Position numbers and translations under genes: made by a program. From positions 1,612,001-1,676,000 of the forward strand of contig OZ253953.1 in assembly GCA_965267335.1 (NCBI GenBank): a stretch of 64,000 nucleotides of DNA. Reading direction: 5' to 3'. This document shows, in pieces, positions 43,980-52,418 of this stretch. The notes beneath the pieces were generated by a model. The model worked only from the letters and a program-made list of their open reading frames with translations. It was not told the DNA's origin and ran no database searches. This DNA is from G965267335 sp965267335. Its GTDB lineage: Bacteria; Bacteroidota; Bacteroidia; Cytophagales; JAAEPT01. The first letter of the stretch is position 1; every line of letters starts with the position of its first letter.

Positions 43980-44008
43980 TGTTGTATACTTTTATAGTTT
44001 TCTTTACT

Positions 44009-44527
44009 CTATTTTAATTTATTTAAGGCTGCCCAACGAGGATCAACTTCATCTTTCTTTTCTTCTTCTTCTGCGTTGGTCTGATATATGACAATATCGC
44101 CTTCTGTTTCTTCGTTTTGAAATTTTGGGTGAAGTTTTTTCATCGGTACCTGGATTCCGATAAACTCATAAATATACTGAGCTACATTAAGTTGCTGTAT
44201 ATCATGTGGAACCGTGATGATTTCATCCGAAAGCTCCTCATACTCTTCAGCGTATTTAAACAGAAGTTTGGTTTTAACATCGATAGGATGGTTAAACTTC
44301 TCAAGACTCCTGTCACAGGTTAGTTCTACTTCACCTTTAATTGAAAAATGGATATTTATTAAATTCGGTGTCTTCTCCAGAATTAAATCAGAAACAAGAC
44401 TTCCTTTTTCAATTAGTGTATTTTCAAAATTCTCAAAGAACGCATCCGTGATTTGATAAGTATACTCATGAGTCTTATTACTAAGTTTATATACCTGTAT
44501 ATCGTATTCCCTTAGTGACTTTTTCAT
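44009..44527 (-). CDS. DUF177 (YceD-type) protein
   Basis: This 172-aa protein is encoded directly upstream of rpmF and is linked in other bacteria to 23S rRNA metabolism and ribosome assembly. The C-terminal DPRWAALNKLK is the family's hallmark, after an acidic linker (NAEEEEKKDEV). The core contains EVELTCDRSL. The promoter box ends only 8 bases before an ATG at 44542, so the ATG at 44527 (MKKSLREYDIQ) is the better start. Confidence 0.88.
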   Translation of the reverse strand: MKKSLREYDIQVYKLSNKTHEYTYQITDAFFENFENTLIEKGSLVSDLILEKTPNLINIHFSIKGEVELTCDRSLEKFNHPIDVKTKLLFKYAEEYEELSDEIITVPHDIQQLNVAQYIYEFIGIQVPMKKLHPKFQNEETEGDIVIYQTNAEEEEKKDEVDPRWAALNKLK

Positions 44528-44549
44528 ATCCCTACAATTCACGGGTCGG

Positions 44550-44580
44550 CAAAATTAGTACAATTTTATTTTTAACCCAA
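44550..44580 (-). promoter_or_regulatory. Promoter of the DUF177-rpmF-plsX-fabH-efp-accBC operon
   Basis: On the minus strand TTG (44580-44578) is followed after 20 bases by a perfect TAATTTTG (44557-44550). The spacing and boxes fit the Bacteroidota -33/-7 promoter. Confidence 0.7.
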
Positions 44581-44603
44581 GAAAAACAACTCCATAGATT
44601 TTT

Positions 44604-45632
44604 TTATACCAGTTCCGGTTTGGGTTCGCCTTTTCTATTGTTAACAATATCAATAGCTTTAAATATAGCTTCCCGAAAAGAAACATCATTTACAATGCCT
44701 TTACCTGCAATATCGAAAGCAGTACCATGGTCTGGAGATGTCCTTACTACAGGTAGGCCGGCTGTGAAATTTACTCCGTTTTCAAAGGCTATACATTTGA
44801 ATGGTATTAGTCCTTGGTCGTGATACATGGCCAGGACGGCATCGAACTTATCAAACTGAAAACTTCCGAAAAAGCCATCTGCCGGGTAGGGCCCGAAAGC
44901 AACTACTCCCTTTTCTTTAAGTTCCTCGATGGCTGGTATGATAGTTTCATTCTCTTCTTTGCCCAATACGCCTTTTTCTCCGGCATGTGGATTCATGCCT
45001 AGTATGGCTAGTTTGGGTTTTTCTATTCCAAAGTCTTTTTTGAGGGATTTAAACAGGTAGTTGGCTTTGAGCATAATGAGGTCTTTTGTTACAGCCGCGC
45101 TCACATCCTGAAGAGGGATGTGTCCTGTTACAACACCTACTTTGAGATTGTCGCTTACCATAAACATCAGACTTTCTTTTGATCCCGCTTCCTTAGTGAT
45201 GTATTCGGTGTGTCCGGGAAAGTTAAATCCTGCTTGTTGGACATTCTTCTTACTTATGGGTGCTGTAACCAGTGCATCAATTTTTCCACTAGTCAAATCC
45301 TTAGTGGCGGCCTTTAGTGACTCAAAGGCTGCTTTTCCCGATTGCTCGGTTGGAACTCCGGGTTGGATTTCTATATCCTCTTGCCAAACTGAGATTACAT
45401 TTATTTTCTGAAGTTTATCATCAACCGAGTTGATAGGAGTGAAATTGAATTTTTCTTCCCGAAGAACCTTTTTGTATTTCGATAGAAATTTACCTGAAGC
45501 ATAAATTACAGGGGTGCAATGTCTGGTAAGACGATTATCAGAAAGTACTTTTACGATAAGTTCCGGACCCACACCATTGGTGTCTCCAATTGAAAAACCT
45601 ATGATCGGATTATTTTTATTGTTCTCTCTCAT
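44604..45632 (-). CDS. pdxA: 4-hydroxythreonine-4-phosphate dehydrogenase
   Basis: This 342-aa enzyme of pyridoxal-phosphate synthesis oxidises 4-phosphohydroxythreonine with NAD. Metal ligands lie in PGHTEYITK, LGMNPHAGE and MYHDQGLIPFK, all intact. GISIGDTNGVGPE-type opening (GFSIGDTNGVGPELIV) is present. The ATG at 45632 overlaps the end of the aminopeptidase gene by 17 bases, so the two are coupled. PdxJ is not in the window. Confidence 0.95.
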   Translation of the reverse strand: MRENNKNNPIIGFSIGDTNGVGPELIVKVLSDNRLTRHCTPVIYASGKFLSKYKKVLREEKFNFTPINSVDDKLQKINVISVWQEDIEIQPGVPTEQSGKAAFESLKAATKDLTSGKIDALVTAPISKKNVQQAGFNFPGHTEYITKEAGSKESLMFMVSDNLKVGVVTGHIPLQDVSAAVTKDLIMLKANYLFKSLKKDFGIEKPKLAILGMNPHAGEKGVLGKEENETIIPAIEELKEKGVVAFGPYPADGFFGSFQFDKFDAVLAMYHDQGLIPFKCIAFENGVNFTAGLPVVRTSPDHGTAFDIAGKGIVNDVSFREAIFKAIDIVNNRKGEPKPELV

Positions 45633-47064
45633 TTCTCCAAAACTCGTTTAAGTAATTATATAATAGTCTGACTCCATATCCGGTGCCATATTTCCCGCGA
45701 TAGGAATCAGCCGCATTAATGTATGCAGGACCGGCAATATCCATATGCAACCATGGATAGTCAACGAATTGTTCCAAAAACTTTCCTGCGGTAATGGCGC
45801 CTGCCTGATTACCTCCAATATTTTTTATGTCTGCCACATCTGATTTTATTTCGTCAGCATAGTCATCCCAAAAGGGTAGTTCTGCCAGTCTTTCATGCGT
45901 GTTGTAGCCGTTGTTAATGAGGGCACTTTTTTGGTCTTTATTTGCATTACCCATTACAACGGCAGCCTTATTTCCGATTGCGCGAATCGCTGATCCTGTC
46001 AGGGTAGCAAGATCGATTACAAGCTGTGGGTCAAATTTTTGTGCATAAACCAGTGCATCGGCCAGAATGAGTCTGCCTTCGGCATCGGTGTTGAGAACTT
46101 CTACGGTTTTGCCGTTAAGCATTGTAATTACATCACCAGGAGCCATGGCCTCTTGACCAGGCCGATTGTCTGTGGCAGGAATGAGTCCGATCAGGTAGAC
46201 CGGAATCTTGTTCAATGCACAGGCCTGTATAGTGGAAAGTACTACTGCTGCACCAGCCATATCACATTTCATCATGTCCATAGAGCCCTCTGTGGGTTTT
46301 AGGCTAAGTCCACCGGTATCGTATACTACTCCTTTGCCAACCAGAATTATTGGTTGCTTGTTTATTGCCCCTGCGGGTTTATAGGTCAAATGATTGAATG
46401 TAGGGGGGCTTATGCTTCCTTTATTTACGGCTAGCAATCCACCCATTTTCAGGCTTCTGATTTTTTCCAGGCCCAGAACCTCAGTTTCAAAACCGGCCGA
46501 TTCTCCCGATTGCTGGATTATTTTGCTGAGTTCGGTAGCTCCGAGTAAGTTGGCAGGCCTGTTTACAAGGTCTCGACATAGATATACCGATTTGTAAAGA
46601 TTCACTAACGCTTCACATTCATTGTCATTGAGCGTATTGATGTTGAGAATAATCTCCTTGAGTTGGTAGTTGCTTTTTTCAGTCTTTAATTCACAGTATT
46701 GATAGGAGGAAAGATATAGACCTTCGAGTAGTACGCGAACTAATTCTTTGGCACATTCATAGCCTATGATTCCGATCACTTCAATCTTGGCCAGCTTTAA
46801 TTGTTCGTAAATTTTGTTTCCCAGATTTCTTAGCAGTTCCAGGTTATCAGGATTGGCGTTTTCCGGGGCAATAACCACATAAACCAAACGATGGTAATTG
46901 TTTAGTACAACGATGTCATCACCTTCCAATAATTTGTTTTTTAAATATTCTTCTTCATCGGAATCGGAGGTGACGACCTCTGCGTCAGAAGGGGAGTTGA
47001 TGATTGCAATGTGGTGATCCTGGGATGATACAAGTTCTGCGGTATTGAGTTTCGGTGCTTGCAT
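45616..47064 (-). CDS. Leucyl aminopeptidase (M17)
   Basis: This 482-aa cytoplasmic dinuclear-zinc exopeptidase has metal and catalytic blocks VGKGVVYDTGGLSLKPTEG, MKCDMAGAAVV and NTDAEGRLILADAL, all complete. The N-terminal domain (about 1-160) is divergent, as usual for M17. It diverges from rsmA, and its -7 box lies 4 bases before the ATG, suggesting a leaderless mRNA. It trims peptides from protein turnover; some M17 enzymes also bind DNA, which cannot be judged here. Confidence 0.93.
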   Translation of the reverse strand: MQAPKLNTAELVSSQDHHIAIINSPSDAEVVTSDSDEEEYLKNKLLEGDDIVVLNNYHRLVYVVIAPENANPDNLELLRNLGNKIYEQLKLAKIEVIGIIGYECAKELVRVLLEGLYLSSYQYCELKTEKSNYQLKEIILNINTLNDNECEALVNLYKSVYLCRDLVNRPANLLGATELSKIIQQSGESAGFETEVLGLEKIRSLKMGGLLAVNKGSISPPTFNHLTYKPAGAINKQPIILVGKGVVYDTGGLSLKPTEGSMDMMKCDMAGAAVVLSTIQACALNKIPVYLIGLIPATDNRPGQEAMAPGDVITMLNGKTVEVLNTDAEGRLILADALVYAQKFDPQLVIDLATLTGSAIRAIGNKAAVVMGNANKDQKSALINNGYNTHERLAELPFWDDYADEIKSDVADIKNIGGNQAGAITAGKFLEQFVDYPWLHMDIAGPAYINAADSYRGKYGTGYGVRLLYNYLNEFWRNEREQ

Positions 47065-47068
47065 GGGA

Positions 47069-47076
47069 CAAATTTA
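47069..47076 (-). promoter_or_regulatory. -7 box of the aminopeptidase gene
   Basis: TAAATTTG on the minus strand ends 4 bases before the ATG at 47064. Confidence 0.5.
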
Positions 47077-47110
47077 TGTGAAATACACGTCAACAGCGAA
47101 GGTTATCAGC

Positions 47111-47118
47111 TATATTTG
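47111..47118 (+). promoter_or_regulatory. -7 box of rsmA
   Basis: TATATTTG ends 3 bases before the ATG at 47122. It is divergent from the aminopeptidase box only 34 bases away, so the two promoters share a very short region. Confidence 0.5.
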
Positions 47119-47121
47119 ACC

Positions 47122-47892
47122 ATGGTCAAACCAAAAAAGCATCTGGGGCAACATTTTTTAGCGGATGAAAATATAGCCAGGAAAATTGCCGAGGCTTTAT
47201 CTTACGACTTTACTTCAAATGTGTTGGAAATAGGGCCTGGAACGGGGGTTCTGACTAAGTATTTAGTAGAAAAAGAAGGGGTTGAACTAAAATTGGTGGA
47301 CGTTGATACAGAGTCCATTGAGTATCTGAAAAAGAATTTTGCAGATTTAGGAGGTAATATAATAGAAGGAGATTTTTTGAAGGTTGACCCATCAAAATGG
47401 TTTTCAGGTCTTTATTCGATCATTGGGAATTTTCCATATAACATTAGCTCTCAGATTTTTTTCAAAGTTCTTGAAGCCAGAAACCAAATACCTGAAGTGG
47501 TTTGTATGATTCAAAAAGAGGTTGCTCAGCGTATTGCCTCGGAGCCAGGGAACAAAACTTATGGTATACTAAGCGTACTATTACAGGCCTACTATAATAT
47601 AGATTACTTGTTTACCGTGAGCGAGCATGTATTTATTCCTCCCCCCAAGGTAAAGTCAGCCGTAATTCGACTGGTGAGGAATGAGAGGGCCCAGCTGAAT
47701 TGTGATGAGAAAGTCTTTGTGCAAGTGGTGAAACAAGGTTTTAATAATAGGCGGAAAACGTTGCGCAACGCACTGAAACCGTTAAATTTGCCTGAGAGCA
47801 TAAGGTCACTTGAACTACTGAACAAAAGGGCCGAACAACTCACTGTAACTGATTTTGAATTCCTGACTAGACAGATAACCGAGGTAAAGTAA
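47122..47892 (+). CDS. rsmA: 16S rRNA (adenine1518/1519-N6) dimethyltransferase
   Basis: This 256-aa enzyme (KsgA) dimethylates two adenines near the 3' end of 16S rRNA in late small-subunit assembly. The start MVKPKKHLGQHFLADENIA matches the family's conserved N-terminus, so the ATG at 47122 is chosen over an in-frame one at 47059. SAM motif I is VLEIGPGTGVLTKYL. The catalytic motif is GNFPYNIS, a Phe version of NLPY. mgtE follows 6 bases later. Confidence 0.96.
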   Translation: MVKPKKHLGQHFLADENIARKIAEALSYDFTSNVLEIGPGTGVLTKYLVEKEGVELKLVDVDTESIEYLKKNFADLGGNIIEGDFLKVDPSKWFSGLYSIIGNFPYNISSQIFFKVLEARNQIPEVVCMIQKEVAQRIASEPGNKTYGILSVLLQAYYNIDYLFTVSEHVFIPPPKVKSAVIRLVRNERAQLNCDEKVFVQVVKQGFNNRRKTLRNALKPLNLPESIRSLELLNKRAEQLTVTDFEFLTRQITEVK

Positions 47893-47898
47893 CCCACC

Positions 47899-49245
47899 AT
47901 GCAATTCGAATTAACCAAAGAGTTTCTGGATCATTTTCAGACTGCGGTCGATGAAAAAAATGATGACTTCATCAGGGAGATGGTGGAGGAATTGTACGCA
48001 GCGGATATCTCAAGTATCCTATACCAACTAAATACTGATGATTCCAAGTACGTAATTGAGCTCCTGGATTCCTCAGTTGCAGCCGAAATAATTAGTGATC
48101 TTGATGAGGAAGTTCAGTCAAAATTCCTCAAAAACTTTTCACCAGAGCAAGTATCAGAGTTTATCGATTATGTCGATTCTGATGATGCCGCAGATATTCT
48201 TGATGACTTGCCCCTCCAGTTTCGAGAGGAGGTAATATCCAAGGTAAGTAATCCGGAAAAAGCCGAAAATATCGTTGATCTGCTGAAATACGATGAGGAT
48301 TGTGCCGGAGGATTAATGGCAAAAGAGTTCATCAAGGCCAATATCAACTGGACTGTTATACAATGTATTGAGGAAATTCGAAGACAAGCAGAGAACGTAC
48401 AAAAGGTACATACAATTTACGTTGTAGATGATCGAGACAGATTGTTAGGTAGAGTGTCTCTTAAAAAACTAATTCTAGCAGCTGATCAAACCAAGATAGA
48501 GGATATTTATAGTGATGATCTTATTGCGGTAGAGACTTTCAAGGGTGAAGAAGAGGTTGCTGAACTCATGAGGAAATATGACCTTGAAACCATACCTGTG
48601 GTTAATGTTCAGGGCAAGCTACTTGGCCGAATCACAATTGATGATGTTGTTGATGTAATTACAGAGCTTGCAGAACGCGAAAAGCAGCTTATGGCAGGTC
48701 TTTCTGAAAATGTTGAGCACAGAGATAGTGTGTGGCTACTCACCCGAGCAAGGCTACCGTGGCTGGTAATTGGTGTGTTTGGTGGTATGTTTGCTGCTAA
48801 GGTAATTGGTCTATTTGAAGATGAACTGGCGATTTTACCTCAGTTGGTGTTCTTTATTCCTTTGATTATGGCAACCGGTGGTAATGTTGGAATTCAATCT
48901 TCTTCAATAGTTGTACAGGGGCTAGCCAGTAAGACCTTGAGTCAGGGAAGTACCTGGAACCGGGTTGGTAAGTCTATTGTTGTCGCTGTAATCAATGGCG
49001 CAGTAATATCGGGGATCGTATATGGGCTTAACTTTTTCTTTTTAGAGGACGATAAGGTTGGATTGGTGGTCGCTATTGCATTATTCTGTGTAGTGATCTT
49101 GTCTTCACTGATGGGGACAATTACTCCTCTTGTACTCGACAAACTAAATGTGAATCCTGCACTGGCTTCCGGCCCTTTTATTACCACAGCCAATGACCTG
49201 ATTGGTATAGGAATTTATTTCCTTGTTGCTAGTTTACTTTATTAG
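47899..49245 (+). CDS. mgtE: Magnesium transporter MgtE
   Basis: This 448-aa Mg2+ channel has the helical N-domain (residues ~1-130, with repeated LLDSSVAAEIISDL-type helices), a CBS pair (about 135-255, including RITIDDVVDVITE) and five C-terminal membrane helices (FIPLIMATGGNVGIQSSSI is the pore signature). The N and CBS domains act as an Mg2+ sensor that closes the pore. It lies between rsmA and a dehydrogenase gene in one tight cluster. Confidence 0.95.
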   Translation: MQFELTKEFLDHFQTAVDEKNDDFIREMVEELYAADISSILYQLNTDDSKYVIELLDSSVAAEIISDLDEEVQSKFLKNFSPEQVSEFIDYVDSDDAADILDDLPLQFREEVISKVSNPEKAENIVDLLKYDEDCAGGLMAKEFIKANINWTVIQCIEEIRRQAENVQKVHTIYVVDDRDRLLGRVSLKKLILAADQTKIEDIYSDDLIAVETFKGEEEVAELMRKYDLETIPVVNVQGKLLGRITIDDVVDVITELAEREKQLMAGLSENVEHRDSVWLLTRARLPWLVIGVFGGMFAAKVIGLFEDELAILPQLVFFIPLIMATGGNVGIQSSSIVVQGLASKTLSQGSTWNRVGKSIVVAVINGAVISGIVYGLNFFFLEDDKVGLVVAIALFCVVILSSLMGTITPLVLDKLNVNPALASGPFITTANDLIGIGIYFLVASLLY

Positions 49246-49247
49246 TC

Positions 49248-50174
49248 ATGAGAAGTCTGATTATAGATGATATTCATTTTTCCTTCATTGAAAAATTAAA
49301 AGATAAGGGGTTTGTCATTGATTACCGTCCGGAAATCACAGAGGAAGAAGTATACAAGATTATTAAGGATTATGACGGTCTGGTTCTTAGGAGTAAAATG
49401 AGGGTAGAAGCGGGTCTGTTAAGAAATTCGAACCTAAAGTTCGTGGCAAGAGCCGGGGCCGGTGTTGATAATATTGATGAAGCTACATTACAGGAGCTAG
49501 GTATCCCATTGTTTAGTGCGTCTGAAGGTAATCGTGATGCGGTAGCAGAGCATGCCGTTGGTATGATTCTTTCATTGTTTGCAAAATTACATCAAGGTGA
49601 TCAAGAAGTAAGAAATTTTGAATGGAACCGAGAGAAGAACCGAGGGATCGAGTTGCAGGGTAGAACAGTGGGTATAATTGGTTATGGAAATATTGGTTCA
49701 GCATTTGCTCAAAGGCTTAGAGGGTTTGGATGTAAAATCATCGCATACGATAAATACCGAACAGATTTCTCCGATGACTGGGTACAAGAGGTTAGTTTAG
49801 AGCACCTTCAAAGAGAAGCTGAAGTGATCAGTTTACATGTGCCATTGACCGCTGAGACCAAAGGGATGATTGATCGTGAATTCATTAGTAAGAGGGAATT
49901 TCCTTTTTGGCTAATCAACACCGCTCGAGGGCCAGTCGTAGACTTGAGGGATGTTAAGGACGCACTGCAAAGTGGCCAATTGCTTGGTGCAGGACTGGAT
50001 GTGCTTGAGAATGAAAAATTTGAAACACTCACACTGGAAGAACAAAAGTTGTACAAAGAGCTATTCCGGTTGCCAAACGTAATACTTACACCACATGTCG
50101 CAGGATGGAGTGTCGAGTCATACGAAAAAATATCAATTGTGCTCGCTGATAAAATTATCTCATACTTCAATTGA
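49248..50174 (+). CDS. D-isomer 2-hydroxyacid dehydrogenase (phosphoglycerate-dehydrogenase-like)
   Basis: This 308-aa NAD-dependent dehydrogenase has the nucleotide fold GIIGYGNIGSAFAQRL. Its catalytic residues are Arg in NTARGPVVDL, a Glu in the following strand region and His in TPHVAGWS. RAGAGVDNID in the substrate domain is typical of SerA. It lacks the C-terminal ACT domain of full-length SerA, so the substrate (3-phosphoglycerate or another 2-hydroxyacid) is open. It starts 2 bases after mgtE. Confidence 0.88.
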   Translation: MRSLIIDDIHFSFIEKLKDKGFVIDYRPEITEEEVYKIIKDYDGLVLRSKMRVEAGLLRNSNLKFVARAGAGVDNIDEATLQELGIPLFSASEGNRDAVAEHAVGMILSLFAKLHQGDQEVRNFEWNREKNRGIELQGRTVGIIGYGNIGSAFAQRLRGFGCKIIAYDKYRTDFSDDWVQEVSLEHLQREAEVISLHVPLTAETKGMIDREFISKREFPFWLINTARGPVVDLRDVKDALQSGQLLGAGLDVLENEKFETLTLEEQKLYKELFRLPNVILTPHVAGWSVESYEKISIVLADKIISYFN

Positions 50175-50194
50175 GGTACATGAAGCTGCATTTA

Positions 50195-50225
50195 TTGTGA
50201 TTTTTCGATTAAAATAATACCTTTG
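50195..50225 (+). promoter_or_regulatory. Promoter of greA
   Basis: TTG (50195-50197) and a perfect TACCTTTG (50218-50225) are spaced 20 bases apart. The start site should fall near 50231, right at the base of the hairpin described next. Confidence 0.75.
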
Positions 50226-50230
50226 TACCA

Positions 50231-50269
50231 GAACGAGTCAGTGAGTGCTGAGTCGTTCTTTTGTTTTTA
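50231..50269 (+). terminator. Terminator-like hairpin in the greA leader
   Basis: GAACGAGTCAG (50231-50241) pairs with CTGAGTCGTTC (50248-50258) with one mismatch and a 6-base loop. TTTTGTTTTT follows. It lies downstream of the greA promoter and 17 bases before the ATG, so it could attenuate greA. It could also end read-through from the dehydrogenase gene. Confidence 0.7.
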
Positions 50270-50285
50270 TAAAGGCTGATGAACT

Positions 50286-50762
50286 ATGAGCGGAACTAAT
50301 TACTACACACAGGAAGGATACGATAAACTCAAGAATGAACTTGAGGAATTGAAGACCAAGGGAAGGGCTGATATGGCAAAGCAAATTGCTGAGGCGCGTG
50401 ATAAAGGTGATTTGAGTGAGAACGCTGAATATGACGCAGCTAAGGATGCACAAGGGCTTCTGGAACTAAAAATATCCAAACTCGAAAATACACTGGCAAG
50501 TGCAAGAGTACTGGACGAGTCACAGATCGATAACTCAAAGGTTTCTATACTTTCTACCGTTAAGATGAAGAATCTTAAGAACAATATGGAAATGAAGTAT
50601 ACTTTGGTTGCAGAAGAAGAAGCTGACTTAAAAACAGGAAAGATTTCTGTCAAATCTCCGATTGGGAAAGGACTACTTGGCAAAAAGAAAGGTGAGGTTG
50701 CCAAATTCAAGGTGCCTGCCGGAGATATGGAAGTTGAAATCCTTGATATAACAATAGAGTAG
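50286..50762 (+). CDS. greA: Transcription elongation factor GreA
   Basis: This 158-aa factor rescues backtracked RNA polymerase by stimulating transcript cleavage. The N-terminal coiled coil carries the acidic tip in RDKGDLSENAEYDAAKDAQ, and the C-terminal FKBP-like domain has SPIGKGLLGKKKGEV. Length is normal. Its own promoter is clear, and the leader has a strong hairpin with a T-tract. The HIT gene overlaps its stop by one base. Confidence 0.96.
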   Translation: MSGTNYYTQEGYDKLKNELEELKTKGRADMAKQIAEARDKGDLSENAEYDAAKDAQGLLELKISKLENTLASARVLDESQIDNSKVSILSTVKMKNLKNNMEMKYTLVAEEEADLKTGKISVKSPIGKGLLGKKKGEVAKFKVPAGDMEVEILDITIE

Positions 50763-51154
50763 TGGCAAGTATATTTACCAAAATTGTCAATGGAGAAATA
50801 CCTTGCCACAAGGTAGCTGAGGACGATAACTATCTTGCTTTTCTCGATATTAATCCACTTGTAAAAGGACACGTTCTGTGTATTCCGAAGAAGGAAACGG
50901 ATTACATTTTTGATATTGAGGATGAGGAATACCTAGGCTTAATGAAATTCAGCAAGGCTGTTGCTGTCGGGCTGAAAAAAGCTATTCCTTGTAAAAGGAT
51001 CGGAGTGACCGTAATCGGATTGGAAGTTCCTCATGCGCACGTACACCTTATCCCGATTAATGTGATGGATGATATGAACTTCTCCAGGCCTAAGTTGAAT
51101 CCTTCACAAGAGGAGTTAGCCGAGGTGGCAGATAAGATTCGAGGAGAATTATAG
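50762..51154 (+). CDS. HIT family nucleotide-binding hydrolase
   Basis: This 130-aa Hint-type protein begins SIFTKIVNGEIPCHKVAED and carries the histidine triad HAHVHLIPI. Relatives hydrolyse AMP-linked compounds such as adenosine phosphoramidates; the true substrate is uncertain. The GTG start overlaps the greA stop by one base, so the two are coupled, an arrangement common in Bacteroidota. Confidence 0.93.
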   Translation: MASIFTKIVNGEIPCHKVAEDDNYLAFLDINPLVKGHVLCIPKKETDYIFDIEDEEYLGLMKFSKAVAVGLKKAIPCKRIGVTVIGLEVPHAHVHLIPINVMDDMNFSRPKLNPSQEELAEVADKIRGEL

Positions 51155-51183
51155 TTTAGTGTATACACTGTGCTCTTGTCATT

Positions 51184-51627
51184 ATGCCGGAACTAAATCC
51201 AACAATGAAAAGAACATTTGCAGGAGAAAGTTCAATTTCCGTAGCTGGTGGATTTTTTATATTAGTAGGGCTGTTAATCAGTTCAATTTTTTGTTTCTTC
51301 TCATTCAAGTTACTTGGATTGGTCTTGGGAATTGTGCAAATCTTCATCATCTATATAGTATGTAGGTTGGCTGTGAAAAAAGTTGTATTTCAAGATGAAC
51401 TTATCAACGTATATACTTTCATTGGCAGCTATTCCGTAATCTATCAAAATATTTATAAGATTGAATTAGTTTATTCTTCCGAAGGAATGACTTGGATGTG
51501 TCGAATTCGTTACAAGCAAAAAAGGAATAAGAAACTAATTTTTGTTGCTAATGAAAAAGAGTTCTATGAAATCGCTGATTTCATACATTCAAAAGGTGTT
51601 CGATTTAAATATGCGATCCTCAAATGA
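51184..51627 (+). CDS. Small membrane protein with bacterial PH-like domain
   Basis: This 147-aa protein has two close membrane helices (about residues 19-40 and 43-64). A beta-rich cytoplasmic part follows (VVFQDELINVYTFIGSYSVI, then WMCRIRYKQKRNKKLIFVA and a final helix), resembling bacterial PH (bPH) domains. No function is known. It follows the HIT gene by 29 bases on the same strand. The domain assignment is by pattern only. Confidence 0.65.
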   Translation: MPELNPTMKRTFAGESSISVAGGFFILVGLLISSIFCFFSFKLLGLVLGIVQIFIIYIVCRLAVKKVVFQDELINVYTFIGSYSVIYQNIYKIELVYSSEGMTWMCRIRYKQKRNKKLIFVANEKEFYEIADFIHSKGVRFKYAILK

Positions 51628-51836
51628 CATTGTAAATCGAATCAGGGTTTACTCAATGAGAAAGTTAATTCTTAAGAGAAATGTCGGTTTCGGCTAATAT
51701 GCCTCATCTCTTTTTGGGGTTTTGAATCAATACCTAAGAAATAGATTCCATATCTCTATTTCCATCATTTGCCTCTCCTGCGAAGGAAGGTTAATTTATT
51801 ATTCTTGTTTCCATGTTGCTGTTGACACCACTGAAA

Positions 51837-52394
51837 CTATTTCACTCTCCCGGGGTTGTTGTTCAAGAAAGCTTTCCAGCTCTTAGCTTTCATTTCCGTG
51901 CGTCCTCCCTGGTAATGATGACACATTGCTACGGCCAGGGCATCGGAAGCGTCTAACAGTTTGGGTTCTTCTTTCATCTCCAGTAAACTCATCAGCATTT
52001 TGGCAACCTGCTCTTTTGAGGCATTGCCATTTCCTGTGACCGACTGTTTAACTTTTTTTGGCGGATATTCCTTAATGGGGATGTTTCGCGCAAGAGAGGC
52101 TGCTATTGCTACACCCTGAGCACGGCCAAGTTTTAGCATGGACTGAACATTCTTACCAAAAAATGGAGCTTCGAGGGCTACTTCATCCGGGTGATATTCC
52201 TGGATGATCTGTGTGACGCGCTCAAATATTTTCTGCAATTTTAGGGCATGGTCGCTATATTTACTTAAGTGTATGACACCGTATTGTATTAATTTAGGTC
52301 TATTCTTTACAACACTTATCAGACCATATCCCATGACACTTGTTCCGGGGTCAATTCCAAGTATAATTGTTTCCTTGCTCTGTGTTGTACTCAT
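51837..52394 (-). CDS. ruvC: Holliday junction resolvase RuvC
   Basis: This 185-aa endonuclease cuts four-way junctions made by RuvAB during recombination repair. The acidic catalytic residues are present in ILGIDPGTSVMGYGLI, ALEAPFFGKN and LLDASDALAVAMCHH. KVKQSVTGNGNASKEQVA is the typical DNA-contact loop. It is monocistronic and diverges from the UPF0104-type gene by 24 bases. RuvA and RuvB are not in the window. Confidence 0.96.
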   Translation of the reverse strand: MSTTQSKETIILGIDPGTSVMGYGLISVVKNRPKLIQYGVIHLSKYSDHALKLQKIFERVTQIIQEYHPDEVALEAPFFGKNVQSMLKLGRAQGVAIAASLARNIPIKEYPPKKVKQSVTGNGNASKEQVAKMLMSLLEMKEEPKLLDASDALAVAMCHHYQGGRTEMKAKSWKAFLNNNPGRVK

Positions 52395-52418
52395 ATATGC
52401 AAGATAAAGAAAATCAAA

